From Streptomyces noursei (GTDB taxonomy: Bacteria > Actinomycetota > Actinomycetes > Streptomycetales > Streptomycetaceae), in contig NZ_CP070326.1 of assembly GCF_016917755.1 (NCBI RefSeq), positions 5,332,001-5,396,000 of the forward strand: a DNA stretch of 64,000 nucleotides, in the 5' to 3' direction. Position numbers and translations under genes: made by a program. The notes beneath the pieces were generated by a model. The model was not told the origin of the DNA, ran no database searches, and was given only the letters and a program-made list of their open reading frames with translations. Shown in pieces: positions 21,877 through 29,874 of this stretch (the first letter of the stretch is position 1; each line of letters opens with the position of its first letter).

Positions 21877-22322
21877 AGGAACAGCCCCCAGACGGCGTCC
21901 AGTGACCAGCTCTGCCAGCACAGCGCGCAGAAGCCGACGGCGGAGATCAGCGCCATCATGAGGTTCTGGCCCTGCTCCGCCCAGTCGTGGATCATCAGCA
22001 CGAGGTAGATCAGGTTGAGCAGCAGCCCCGCGACCAGGGCGATCGGCGTCAGCAGCCCGACGACCAGTCCGAGCCCGAGCGCGAGTTCCGCGTAGGCGAC
22101 GACGTAGGCCATCAGTCGCGGGCGGGGCCGCACGATGCGGTCGAAGCCGGTGCGGACCGCGGACCAGCGGTGTTTGGCGGCGATGCCCGCCGCCCAGGTG
22201 ATGCCGCCGCCGGTGAACCAGGTCTTCTTGTCCTTGTGGCGCCAGCTCTCCAGCCACCACAGGCCGAGGCCGATACGTAGCACCGCGAACCACTCGGCAC
22301 CGGTGAGCCAGGTCGTCTGCAT
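21873..22322 (-). CDS. DoxX family integral membrane protein
   Basis: A 149-residue membrane protein starting at ATG 22322. It shows about four hydrophobic segments: residues 8-25 (W-F-A-V-L-R-I-G-L-G-L-W-W-L), about 74-93 (A-Y-A-E-L-A-L-G-L-G-L-V-V-G-L-L), about 94-110, and about 120-145. The G-x-x-W-A-E-Q-G-Q-N motif between the last helices is typical of DoxX/DoxD-type proteins. Related DoxX proteins take part in quinone-linked or thiol redox complexes; the role here is unproven. It is divergent from an amidohydrolase, and two matching 15-bp operator-like sites lie in the shared promoter region. Confidence 0.85.
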   Translation of the reverse strand: MQTTWLTGAEWFAVLRIGLGLWWLESWRHKDKKTWFTGGGITWAAGIAAKHRWSAVRTGFDRIVRPRPRLMAYVVAYAELALGLGLVVGLLTPIALVAGLLLNLIYLVLMIHDWAEQGQNLMMALISAVGFCALCWQSWSLDAVWGLFL

Positions 22323-22353
22323 GCGAACCGCTCCTCTCGACCCTGCACGGGAT

Positions 22354-22368
22354 CTGATGGGGCGTCAG
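22354..22368. promoter_or_regulatory. Operator-like 15-mer, copy 1
   Basis: CTGATGGGGCGTCAG is an imperfect inverted repeat (CTGATG / CGTCAG) lying 32 bases upstream of the DoxX start. It differs from the second copy at 22453 at one position, the central ninth base. Such spaced CTGAYG/CRTCAG repeats look like TetR-family operators. Confidence 0.5.
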
Positions 22369-22452
22369 TTCAGCGGACGGTGCGCGAACGCGCAAGGGGT
22401 CGAGTTTCCGGCCCTCCCTTGTGGTCGCAGGGTGGAACTCCTAACCTCCGAA

Positions 22453-22467
22453 CTGATGGGTCGTCAG
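22453..22467. promoter_or_regulatory. Operator-like 15-mer, copy 2
   Basis: CTGATGGGTCGTCAG is a near-identical copy of the element at 22354, placed 47 bases upstream of the amidohydrolase GTG. With one copy next to each divergent start, a single regulator probably controls both doxX and the amidohydrolase. No regulator gene adjoins the pair. Confidence 0.5.
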
Positions 22468-22513
22468 ATTTTGGGCCGGAGTGACTCACCGGCACGGCAG
22501 TTGGGGGTAGAGC

Positions 22514-23758
22514 GTGACCAGCGGCAACGGCGACAACAGCGGCACGGCGGAGCTTCCGAAGGTCATCAGCGTGGACGACCACGTGATCGAACCGGCGCAC
22601 CTCTTCGAGACGTGGCTCCCGCGGAAGTACCAAGACCGCGGCCCGAAACCCCTCACCGCCGGCATCGGTGAGCTGGCGTACGTCGGCGGCAAGTACCGCT
22701 TCACCACGGACCCGGAGGGCCAGGTCACCGACTGGTGGGAGTACGAGGGGCAGCTGTTCCCGTACAAGCGCATCATCGCGGCCGTCGGCTTCTCCCGCGA
22801 CGAGATGACGCTCGACGGCATCACGCGCGACCAGATGCGGCGCGGCTGCTGGGACCCCAAGGCCCGGCTGGCGGACATGGACGTCAACCACGTCGAGGCG
22901 TCGCTCTGCTTCCCGACCTTCCCGCGGTTCTGCGGCCAGACCTTCGCCGAGGCAGAGGACAAGGAGGTCGGGCTGGCCTGCGTCCGCGCCTACAACGACT
23001 GGATGGTGGAGGAGTGGTGCGGCGACAGCGGCGGCCGGCTGATCCCGCTGTGCCTGATCCCCCTGTGGGACATCGACCTCGCCGTCGCCGAGATCAAGCG
23101 CAACGCCGCGCGCGGCGTCCGGGCGGTCACCTTCAGCGAGATCCCCACCTACCTGGGCCTGCCGTCCATCCACTCCGGCTACTGGGACCCGTTCTTCGCG
23201 GCCTGCGAGGAGACCGGGACGGTGGTGAACATGCACATCGGGTCGTCGTCGCAGATGCCGGCGGCCTCCCCGGACGCGCCGCCGGCCGTACAGGCGTCGC
23301 TGAGCTTCAACAACGCGATGGCCTCGATGATGGACTTCCTGTTCAGCGGGGTGCTGGTGAAGTTCCCCCGGCTGAAACTCGCCTACAGCGAGGGCCAGAT
23401 GGGCTGGATCCCGTACGCCCTGGAACGGGCCGACGACGTCTGGGAGGAACACCGGGCCTGGGGCGGGGTGAAGGGTCTCATCCCCGAGCCGCCGTCGACG
23501 TACTACTACCGGCAGATCTTCTGCTGCTTCTTCCGTGACAAGCACGGCATCGAGGCGATCGAAACGGTCGGGGTCGACAACGCGACCTTCGAGACCGACT
23601 ACCCGCACGTCGACTCCACCTGGCCGCACACCAGGGACGTCGCCGCCGACCACGTGGGTCACCTCCCGAAGGACGTGGCCTACAAGCTGCTCCGCGGCAA
23701 CGCGATCCGCATGCTGGACCTGCCGTTCGACCGTGAGCGGGCGGCCGCCCGACCGTGA
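22514..23758 (+). CDS. Amidohydrolase family protein (ACMSD-like, amidohydrolase 2)
   Basis: A 414-residue protein starting at GTG 22514, with GGGGG about 7 bases upstream. The N-terminal S-V-D-D-H-V-I-E (about 17-24) supplies the metal-binding D-x-H-like motif. N-M-H-I-G-S-S-S lies mid-protein, and the C-terminal region carries E-T-D-Y-P-H-V-D-S-T-W-P with the final metal-binding Asp. This pattern belongs to the decarboxylase/hydrolase branch of the amidohydrolase superfamily (PF04909), common in actinobacterial degradation of aromatic or steroid-like acids. The substrate is unknown. It shares operator-like sites with the divergent DoxX gene. Confidence 0.88.
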   Translation: MTSGNGDNSGTAELPKVISVDDHVIEPAHLFETWLPRKYQDRGPKPLTAGIGELAYVGGKYRFTTDPEGQVTDWWEYEGQLFPYKRIIAAVGFSRDEMTLDGITRDQMRRGCWDPKARLADMDVNHVEASLCFPTFPRFCGQTFAEAEDKEVGLACVRAYNDWMVEEWCGDSGGRLIPLCLIPLWDIDLAVAEIKRNAARGVRAVTFSEIPTYLGLPSIHSGYWDPFFAACEETGTVVNMHIGSSSQMPAASPDAPPAVQASLSFNNAMASMMDFLFSGVLVKFPRLKLAYSEGQMGWIPYALERADDVWEEHRAWGGVKGLIPEPPSTYYYRQIFCCFFRDKHGIEAIETVGVDNATFETDYPHVDSTWPHTRDVAADHVGHLPKDVAYKLLRGNAIRMLDLPFDRERAAARP

Positions 23759-23762
23759 GCGG

Positions 23763-23789
23763 CCCACCGGGCCCACCGGGCCCACCGGG
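23763..23789. repeat. Three tandem copies of CCCACCGGG between convergent genes
   Basis: The 9-base unit CCCACCGGG is repeated three times without interruption, immediately after the amidohydrolase stop (23758). Because each unit is itself partly self-complementary, the RNA can fold. It may serve as a bidirectional terminator between the amidohydrolase and the glycosyltransferase gene that ends at 23817 on the other strand. Confidence 0.55.
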
Positions 23790-23816
23790 TCGTGCGCGCC
23801 GGTCGGCCGCCGCCGG

Positions 23817-24575
23817 TCAGTCGCCGGCCGGGTACCGCCACGGGAAACGGGCCAGTTCACGGGCCCGGGCCGCCACGACGGCCATCCGGGCCGCCCGCTC
23901 GGCCGCATCGACGTGCGACGCCTGACTGGTCACCTGCCCGGGCCACTTCCGGTAGAGGAGCCCCACCTCCGAGGAGAACCAGCCGCGACTGGTGGCGTTC
24001 AGGGCCAGCAGCAGCCCGGTGTCCTCGGAGGCCGGGAGGGCCATCCAACCGCCCAGGGCGAGCAGCAGATCGCGGCGGACGCACAGGGACGCCGGGTGGA
24101 CCTGCGCGCGGAAATCGTGCGCCGTCCAGAAGTCGAGGATCGCGCCGCGCTCGATCGGCCCGGCCTCCGGATCCCCCTCGAAGCCGACGGTGGAGCCGTC
24201 CGGCAGCAGATCCAGGACGCGCGAGGTCGCCCAGCCGAGGCCGCGGTCGCCCTCCAGGGCGGCCAGGTCACGGGCGAGCACGCCGGGCGTCAACTGGTCG
24301 TCGGCGTCCAGGACTTTGACGTAGTCGCCGTCCGCCCGGGAGAGGGCGATGGTGCGCGCGACCCCCGGTCCTCCGGGCCGCCCCTGACGGAACGTCACCC
24401 GCGGGTCGTCCGGCACGTGCGGAGCGACCGCATCGCTCTTGCCGTCCTCCTGGACGACCCAGTGCCACTCCCACCCCCGGGGCAACTCCTGCCGGCACAG
24501 CGAGGCGTAGGCGTCCGGCAGGAACCGCGCGGACGGGGCATGGACGGCCGTGACGACGATGATGCGCCGGGGCAC
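23817..24575 (-). CDS. Glycosyltransferase family 2 protein
   Basis: A 252-residue protein with a GT-A fold pattern: I-I-V-V-T-A-V-H-A-P at the N-terminus, S-L-C-R-Q near 26, and V-K-V-L-D-A-D-D-Q-L near 86-95, containing the D-x-D metal/nucleotide-sugar motif. A downstream E-D-T-G-L-L-L-A-L segment fits the catalytic ED of the family. It has no membrane helix, so it is probably a soluble enzyme using an activated sugar. The GntR-family gene starts three bases upstream of its region on the same strand (24579), indicating a two-gene unit in which the regulator is transcribed first. Confidence 0.85.
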   Translation of the reverse strand: MPRRIIVVTAVHAPSARFLPDAYASLCRQELPRGWEWHWVVQEDGKSDAVAPHVPDDPRVTFRQGRPGGPGVARTIALSRADGDYVKVLDADDQLTPGVLARDLAALEGDRGLGWATSRVLDLLPDGSTVGFEGDPEAGPIERGAILDFWTAHDFRAQVHPASLCVRRDLLLALGGWMALPASEDTGLLLALNATSRGWFSSEVGLLYRKWPGQVTSQASHVDAAERAARMAVVAARARELARFPWRYPAGD

Positions 24576-24578
24576 GGC

Positions 24579-25367
24579 TCACCACCTTTCCAGGGAAGTA
24601 GTGAACAGCAGTTCCGTGCGGTCGCCGGGCAGCACGAGATCGGCGACGTCGACGACGCGGCCGACGACGTCGTACGAGACCTTCCGGAGCACCAGCACGG
24701 ACGTGCCGGGCGGCACCTCCAGCTCCGCGGCCTCCTCGGGCGTCGGCGGACGGGCGGTGACCCGCTCCTCGACGCGGTCCAACTCGATCCCGACGGAGTA
24801 CAGCTGGCTCTGCGACCCCCCGGGCCACGGCTCCTTGGACGCGTCCAGGAGATCGGGATTGCCCGCGATCATGTCGCGGACGAGGTAGGACGTCGTCAGG
24901 CCGAAGGGGGCGCTCTCGGCGGCGCACCGGGTCCGATAGCGGCGTTCGAGCAGGGGCGTGCCCTCGGGGACGCAGAAGGCCCCGGCGACGTCCGCGTCCG
25001 CCGCGACCTCGCGGTACCGGGCACGGATCACCAGCTCGTCGACCTCCAGGCCGGTGTCGTGCTCGGTCGCCCCGGTCCGCGCCCGCTGCTCCGGGGAGGC
25101 GCGCACCCGGTCCTTCTCCCACTGGTGCCGGAGGTTGGAGCGCCGGGCGGGGGTGCGCCGGCACCGGACGAAGGTGCCGATGCCGTGCCGCTTCTCGATC
25201 AGACCCTCGTCACGCAGCGCGCGCAGCGCCTCCCGGACGGTGGGCACGCTGCGGCCGAACCGCTCCGCGAGCGTCGTCTCGGCCGGCAGCCGGTCACCGG
25301 GCCGCAGCTGCCCGGCGCGGATGGCGGTGCGGAGGTCGTCCGCGATCCGCTCGTACGCCGCTGCCAT
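24579..25367 (-). CDS. GntR family regulator (HutC/UTRA type)
   Basis: 262 residues from ATG 25367 (a GTG at 25373 is also possible; GGTGAG lies just upstream of the ATG). The GntR winged HTH covers about residues 2-70 (Y-E-R-I-A-D-D-L-R, L-P-A-E-T-T-L-A-E-R-F-G-R-S-V-P-T-V-R-E-A-L, G-I-G-T-F-V). A UTRA effector domain with L-L-E-R-R-Y-R-T-R and S-Y-L-V-R-D-M follows, and the final segment V-L-V-L-R-K-V-S-Y-D closes the fold. It ends four bases before the glycosyltransferase gene. It probably regulates its own operon; the ligand is unknown. Confidence 0.87.
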   Translation of the reverse strand: MAAAYERIADDLRTAIRAGQLRPGDRLPAETTLAERFGRSVPTVREALRALRDEGLIEKRHGIGTFVRCRRTPARRSNLRHQWEKDRVRASPEQRARTGATEHDTGLEVDELVIRARYREVAADADVAGAFCVPEGTPLLERRYRTRCAAESAPFGLTTSYLVRDMIAGNPDLLDASKEPWPGGSQSQLYSVGIELDRVEERVTARPPTPEEAAELEVPPGTSVLVLRKVSYDVVGRVVDVADLVLPGDRTELLFTTSLERW

Positions 25368-25481
25368 CGGCACTCACCGTTCCGTCGATCCCGTGATCAA
25401 CCGGCCAGTTCCAGCGTACGACTCCTCAAGAGGTGTTGAGGTCCCGCCCACGGACCGGCCGCGCCGGAGCCGGAACACGCA

Positions 25482-25515
25482 CGAAGGGCCCCACCGCAAG
25501 CGGTGGGGCCCTTCG
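25482..25515 (-). terminator. Perfect hairpin left of the tRNA-Ser copy
   Basis: A 16-base stem (arms 25482-25497 and 25500-25515, starting CGAAGGGCCCCACCGC) with a two-base AA loop. It stands 25 bases beyond the 3' end of the tRNA-Ser fragment at 25541. It most likely was the original terminator of the tRNA-Ser gene before an element inserted. Confidence 0.65.
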
Positions 25516-25539
25516 ACATCGTGCCCGGTGAGAGCACTG

Positions 25540-25594
25540 GCGGAGGATACGAGATTCGAACTCGTGAGGGGTTGCCTCCGACACGCTTTCCAAG
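25540..25594 (-). repeat. Left attachment-site copy: 3' half of tRNA-Ser(GGA)
   Basis: Thirty-seven identical bases, then four with two differences, then fourteen identical bases compared with 33350-33404. The copy covers the tRNA from the discriminator (25541) through the T-arm and variable arm into the anticodon loop, and similarity stops abruptly at 25594. It cannot form a tRNA. This is the attachment-site duplicate on the side distal to the intact gene. Confidence 0.8.
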
Positions 25595-25688
25595 TCTTCG
25601 TCCGGGGGTCTGGGGCATACGGGACCGTTCTGACCTGTGGTGCGGCAGGGTCTGGTGGGGGCTTTGAACGGTGCTGTACGCCGGTGAA

Positions 25689-25707
25689 TGCAACCAGAAC
25701 TGCAACC
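25689..25707. promoter_or_regulatory. Left-end direct repeats TGCAACC-N5-TGCAACC
   Basis: Two TGCAACC units at 25689-25695 and 25701-25707 have a 12-base period. They lie about 95 bases inside the left attachment copy. A structurally similar pair (GAGACC units, 12-base period, same AAC before the second unit) lies inside the right end at 33268-33286. They may be integrase or excisionase arm sites. Confidence 0.4.
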
Positions 25708-25828
25708 ACGGAGCAGCGAGTTTTGCCTGCTCAGTCCACGGGTACGGAGTGTGGAGGTCAGCGCCCTTCCCTACCTGGCATCGTTGTAGATGGTGCCTCC
25801 TCAGGCCGCTGGCCGGGGCTTCAATCCG

Positions 25829-25871
25829 GAGCGGGTGACGGGAATCGGACTCGTGCTCTGAGCTTGGGAAT
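25829..25871 (-). repeat. 3' half of a tRNA-Gly(CCC), probable second attachment remnant
   Basis: Read on the minus strand, this gives the anticodon loop TTCCCAA, its 3' stem GCTCA, a variable loop, a T-arm and the acceptor end CACCCGCTCC, as in Streptomyces tRNA-Gly(CCC). The T-loop has TCCGATTC where TTCGATTC is normal, so it is a degenerate copy. There is no 5' half. The intact gene is not in this window. It is best explained as the footprint of another integration event, with 25872-26277 as further decayed element sequence. Confidence 0.6.
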
Positions 25872-26277
25872 CAGGGGGCGTTCGGGTGCACAGTGCCGTC
25901 CTGACCTGCGAAGACGCCGAAGCTGGCGTAGGGGTGCCCACTTGAATTTCTGCCCCTTGGTGACCGCTGTTTACCGGTCTATCCGGCACGACACTGGCAC
26001 GGCGGGCGATGTGGTCCCTGGCTTGGAGCATTTCCGCAGGCGCTGGAGCGCTGCCTGCCACGCGCGCCGCTGCTGACGGGGTGGGATTGCTTGCGCGAAG
26101 GAATGGCCCTGCCGGCAGAGGCATTACATGCGCGGCCGCTGCCCCCGCTTTAAGGAGCCCCAGGAAGAGAATGACGGGGTGTGATTACTACTGCTTCGTT
26201 GTCCGTCTTCCAACGGTTGGGCCGAGGTGGTTGTGCTCCGTGATCCATCTGGGGATACACCTTCCAGAGCCCGCCGC
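25872..26277. other. Non-coding, degraded element sequence
   Basis: No gene is supportable here. The 13-mer CCGTCCTGACCTG at 25896-25908 matches CCGTTCTGACCTG at 25625-25637 at 12 of 13 positions. Each copy sits 25-31 bases from a tRNA-derived fragment, as if two related element ends had been left side by side. The remainder up to the AfsR-like gene stop at 26278 is of lower GC content than the flanks and lacks start signals. Confidence 0.45.
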
Positions 26278-29241
26278 TCACACATATTGGGTCTGTGGGC
26301 GTTCGTCGAGGAGCGTTCGAACGTCCGCGGCTTCAACGGATCCGAGCTTTTCATAGAGGGATAGCGCCTCGCGCCAGCAGGCACGGGCCCGGTCGCGCTG
26401 ACCGATTCCGTCGAGCGCACGCCCGAGAGCAGTCAGCGTGTTGCCGCGCCGCCACTCGCCGCCTATGTCCTGCATCACGGCAAGGGACTGCTCGGCCGCC
26501 TCGGCTGCACTTCCGGGTTCACCAGCAGTGAGGTGGACCTCTGCGATTCGGAAGAGAGTCATCCCCTCCCAGAAGAGCTGCCGACTGTTCCTGAAGACGT
26601 CGAGCGCCTCATGGAAGAGTCCGAGGGACTCACTGAGCGGCCCTGCCTGCGTCAGGGCGAGGCCGAGGGCATAGCGCGCGTTGGCGCCACGCAAGGTGAG
26701 TCCAAGCTGGTCGTAGATCTCGATGGCTTCCTGGGCGAGTTGTACGGCACTTTCTGTGCGGCCGGTGAGCAGATGGAGGCGGGACAAGTTGCACAGGACG
26801 GCGGCCACGCTGGGTTGGTTGGCATCAGCCCGGAAACTGCCGATGGCCTGGCGGAGATACTCTTCCGCATCGGCATAGTGGCCTTCGATGGAGGCGATGA
26901 TCGCACGTTCGTGTGGCGCATTGCCGGTGACCCATGGATCGTTGACCGCTTGGCACAGCAACATGGCCTGCCGGGCTTCCTCCTCTGCCCCCGCGAACTG
27001 CCCTGCGATGGTGTGTACCCGGCTCAGGACCGTCCGCACGCGCGCTTCCACGCGCTTGTCGTCGGCGCGTACGGCGGCATCCCGTACGGCCGTTGCAGCG
27101 GACTTGAACCGCCCCGAACCAACACCTGACTCGGCAAGGTCTGTGGCGGCCACCAGAAGGTCGGCCGCTTTGCCGAGGAGGCCGGCAGCGGCCGCCTGCT
27201 CCACGCACGCGAGCAAGCACTCGGCTTCGGCATGGAGCCAGTCGAGCGCCGCACTGTACTCCGTAAAGGTGAGCCCTGCGCCATCGGCCACCTCCAGGTG
27301 TCCCACCGTCGTGTCGCCGGGCCGCTCCATCGCGTACACGTCCGCCGCGGTCGCCAAGTAGAAGTCCAGCAACCGGGACAGTGCGGCGTGCCGGTCGCCC
27401 GCCTGGGTCTCGTCGCGCTCGGCGCACGCGCGCGCGTAGAGGCGTACGAGGTCGTGGTAGCGGTACCGCCCTGGAGCTGCCGAATCCATCAGGGAGGTGT
27501 CAACCAAGGACTCCAGGAGATCCTCGGCATCCTGCACCGAGAGCTCAAGAACGGCTGCTGCCGCGGCGAGCGAGAAGTCGGGGCCATCGGCGAGACTCAG
27601 CAATCTGAACGCCCGGGCCTGGGTGGGCACCAATTGGCTATAGCCCAGCTCGAAAGTGGCCTTGACGGCGAGATCGCCGGCGTGGAGCTCGTCCAGTCGC
27701 CGCCGCTCGTTGGCCAGTTTGGAAGCAAGCGTGGAGACCGTCCAAGTACGGCGTGCAGCCAGCCGTGCGGCGGCGATACGGATGGCCAGTGGCAGGAAAC
27801 CGCAGGCGGCGACGACAGCCAGGACGGCATCGTGCTCGCCGGAGACCCGCTCTTCACCGACGATCCTGGCGAAGAGCTGGCGTGCGTGCTCCGGCGACAT
27901 GATGTCCAGGTCCACGAGGCACGCGGCGCTCAGCTCAACCATGCGCGTCCGGCTAGTAATTAGCGTGGCGCTCTCTTGCGTGCCGGGCAACAGGGGCCGC
28001 ACCTGGTGAGCATCGCGAGCGTTGTCTAGCAGGACGAGGACGCGGCGACCGTCCAATGTCGATCGGTACAGGGCCGCACGAGACTCCAGGCTGTCCGGGA
28101 TTCGACTGCTCGGCACTCCCAGTGCCTGGAGGAATTCGCCCAGCACATAGTGAGGTTCGGCTGGCTGGGGACCTGTCCCCCGCAGGTCGAAATAGAGCTG
28201 GCCGTCCGGGAACTGTCCTCGGGCGGTATGGGCGACGCGTACTGCCAGTGTGGTCTTGCCGATGCCGCCGATTCCGGCGATGGCGGAGACCGCCATGACG
28301 TTGCCCTCGGTCGTGGACAGCTGCTGGGCAAGTTCCTCGACCAAAAGTTTGGAGCCGGTGTAGTCCGCGATGGTGGGTGGAAGCTGGGCGGGCCGGACGG
28401 CTTCCAATGGCTGGGGCGGCCGGGCTACTACAGGGGAGGGCGAGCTTGGGTCCGGAGAGCCATCCGGACCCGTCAGGCTCGCTTCACCGTGCAGGATGCG
28501 CTGTTGGAGTTCAGACAACTCAGCGCTCGGGTCGAGGCCGAGTTCGTCCGCCAGCAGTCGGCGGACATCGCCGTACACGGCCAGTGCCTCGCCCTGGCGA
28601 CCGCTGCGGTAGAGCGCGAGCATCAGCAGTCCGCGCAGCCGCTCGCGCAACGGGTGCATGGCCGTCAAGGAGGTCAGTTCGGAGATGGCCTTGGCATGGT
28701 GGCCGAGTTCGAGGTCCAGGTCGAGGCGTGTCTCCAGGAGACTGAGCCGCCACTCCGTCAGTCGGGTGCGCTGCATCTCGACAAACCGGCCGGCGAGTCC
28801 AGCCAGTGGCTCGCCGTCCCAGAGCGCCAGCGCTTCGTTGATGAGGTCCCGGGCACTGCTGACGTCACCGCTGCTACGGGCTCTTTCCGCTGCGGCGGTC
28901 CGTCTCTCGGCGAGTGTGAGGTCGAGTGCGTCGTCGGGGACTCGCATCGCATATCCACCGGATTCGCTGATCAGGCAGTCAGCATCCGGGCCGAGCGCTT
29001 TGCGCAACCGGGAGGCGTATGTGCGCATGCCTGCCAGTGCGGCGTGCGGCGGATCCTCGCCCCAGAGAGCATCGAGCAGTTCGGGCGCTGTGGCCGTGCG
29101 ACCACCGTAGAGCAGGAGTACCGCGAGCAGGGCTCGCTGCTGCGGGGAGCCGATCGATAGCGCCTGATCGCCGCGCCAGGCCCGCACGGGGCCAAGTACG
29201 GTGAAGCGCAGGTGGAGGTCGAACGCCGGTCCCTGCTCCAT
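26278..29241 (-). CDS. AfsR-like SARP regulator with BTAD, NB-ARC and TPR domains
   Basis: 987 residues from ATG 29241, with GGAGGGAGGG ending about 4 bases upstream; a GTG seven codons earlier lies inside that ribosome site. Order of domains: OmpR-type winged HTH (about 8-100; F-T-V-L-G-P-V-R-A-W), bacterial transcriptional activation domain (about 105-250), NB-ARC/STAND NTPase with Walker A G-I-G-G-I-G-K-T-T near 320 and L-V-L-L-D-N-A-R as Walker B, then C-terminal TPR helices (about 690-975). This is the large AfsR-type SARP layout, usually activating secondary-metabolite or small regulatory genes from heptamer repeats. The divergent 66-residue membrane peptide is the nearest candidate target. 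Confidence 0.92.
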   Translation of the reverse strand: MEQGPAFDLHLRFTVLGPVRAWRGDQALSIGSPQQRALLAVLLLYGGRTATAPELLDALWGEDPPHAALAGMRTYASRLRKALGPDADCLISESGGYAMRVPDDALDLTLAERRTAAAERARSSGDVSSARDLINEALALWDGEPLAGLAGRFVEMQRTRLTEWRLSLLETRLDLDLELGHHAKAISELTSLTAMHPLRERLRGLLMLALYRSGRQGEALAVYGDVRRLLADELGLDPSAELSELQQRILHGEASLTGPDGSPDPSSPSPVVARPPQPLEAVRPAQLPPTIADYTGSKLLVEELAQQLSTTEGNVMAVSAIAGIGGIGKTTLAVRVAHTARGQFPDGQLYFDLRGTGPQPAEPHYVLGEFLQALGVPSSRIPDSLESRAALYRSTLDGRRVLVLLDNARDAHQVRPLLPGTQESATLITSRTRMVELSAACLVDLDIMSPEHARQLFARIVGEERVSGEHDAVLAVVAACGFLPLAIRIAAARLAARRTWTVSTLASKLANERRRLDELHAGDLAVKATFELGYSQLVPTQARAFRLLSLADGPDFSLAAAAAVLELSVQDAEDLLESLVDTSLMDSAAPGRYRYHDLVRLYARACAERDETQAGDRHAALSRLLDFYLATAADVYAMERPGDTTVGHLEVADGAGLTFTEYSAALDWLHAEAECLLACVEQAAAAGLLGKAADLLVAATDLAESGVGSGRFKSAATAVRDAAVRADDKRVEARVRTVLSRVHTIAGQFAGAEEEARQAMLLCQAVNDPWVTGNAPHERAIIASIEGHYADAEEYLRQAIGSFRADANQPSVAAVLCNLSRLHLLTGRTESAVQLAQEAIEIYDQLGLTLRGANARYALGLALTQAGPLSESLGLFHEALDVFRNSRQLFWEGMTLFRIAEVHLTAGEPGSAAEAAEQSLAVMQDIGGEWRRGNTLTALGRALDGIGQRDRARACWREALSLYEKLGSVEAADVRTLLDERPQTQYV

Positions 29242-29273
29242 CGTTCCCTCCCTCCTAGCCACGATAGCAACGC

Positions 29274-29302
29274 ACCTATCAAACGTATACCGATCGCCTA
29301 TC
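29274..29302. promoter_or_regulatory. CCTATC heptamer repeat spaced 22 bp, candidate SARP site
   Basis: ACCTATC at 29274-29280 and GCCTATC at 29296-29302 have a 22-base period, two helical turns. SARPs bind heptameric direct repeats with 11- or 22-base periodicity. The pair lies 33 bases upstream of the AfsR-like start, in the 332-base gap (29242-29573) shared with the small membrane gene. A short hairpin (CCCCGGGA arms, 29372-29393) also lies in that gap. The rest shows no gene. Confidence 0.35.
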
Positions 29303-29573
29303 CCGAGTTGGAACCATCAGTCAAGCAGCGTTCCGCGACTTGCCCAGTCCGGAGCTGACTCAAGTGGGGATCCCCGGGACTGGCATCCCGGGGCCCCAGC
29401 TTCTTGCTGTCCTTCAACTCTGGCTCACGCATGGGACTTTGGGCTACCGTCATGCCCATCGACACGCCGCCGCGAGTGCTCCGGGCTCTCCATGCCAAGG
29501 GCCGTCGACGGAATCCTTGCTACGCGTGCCGTGAATTCCGGACTGGGCACGGTTGCAAGGAGAGAACACTGAC

Positions 29574-29774
29574 ATGCATGTGATGAGTCCATCTGTGTGG
29601 CTCACGGCCGGGGTCATCGTGACCTTGGCCTATTTCGTCCTCATCGGCTACCTCGCCAAGGCACTGAGGTCGACTCAGCGACTCCCCGTAGTGATTGCGG
29701 CTATGACGGGGCTCATTGGCGCCCTACCTGCGATCCTCTATGCGCTCTATCAGGCACTCAACCTGACAGCCTAA
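29574..29774 (+). CDS. Small two-helix membrane peptide, 66 aa
   Basis: The ATG at 29574 is preferred over a TTG at 29553, with AAGGAGAG at 29556-29563 as ribosome site. The peptide MHVMSPSVW is followed by a hydrophobic helix (about 8-29), a basic loop (K-A-L-R-S-T-Q-R) and a second helix (about 36-60), ending N-L-T-A. It is divergent from the AfsR-like gene and followed by a strong hairpin at 29787-29826, so it is a monocistronic unit and a natural target for that regulator. No homology to AfsS (which is soluble and repetitive) is seen. Function unknown. Confidence 0.6.
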   Translation: MHVMSPSVWLTAGVIVTLAYFVLIGYLAKALRSTQRLPVVIAAMTGLIGALPAILYALYQALNLTA

Positions 29775-29786
29775 AGGGCGTGTTGA

Positions 29787-29826
29787 TCGCTTCCCCGGGG
29801 CAGCGTCCCACGCCCCGGGGAAGCGA
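29787..29826. terminator. Strong hairpin between the small membrane gene and the truncated HATPase gene
   Basis: A perfect 15-base stem (29787-29801 with 29812-29826, starting TCGCTTCCCCGGGGC) closes a 10-base loop. It lies 13 bases after the small gene stop and 48 bases before the stop of the convergent HATPase remnant. It can act on both strands. Confidence 0.7.
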
Positions 29827-29874
29827 AGGCGAGGGCCTTGGAAGCCGTAGCAGGGCTTCCTGTGCGTACGGCCG

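Noticed and set aside
25595..26277. Integrase gene at the left end of the element
   Set aside because: No frame shows the tyrosine recombinase R-H-x-x-R-Y set or serine recombinase motifs; the region is degraded.
29574..29774. Naming the small gene beside the AfsR-like regulator afsS
   Set aside because: AfsS is soluble with imperfect internal repeats; this product has two membrane helices.
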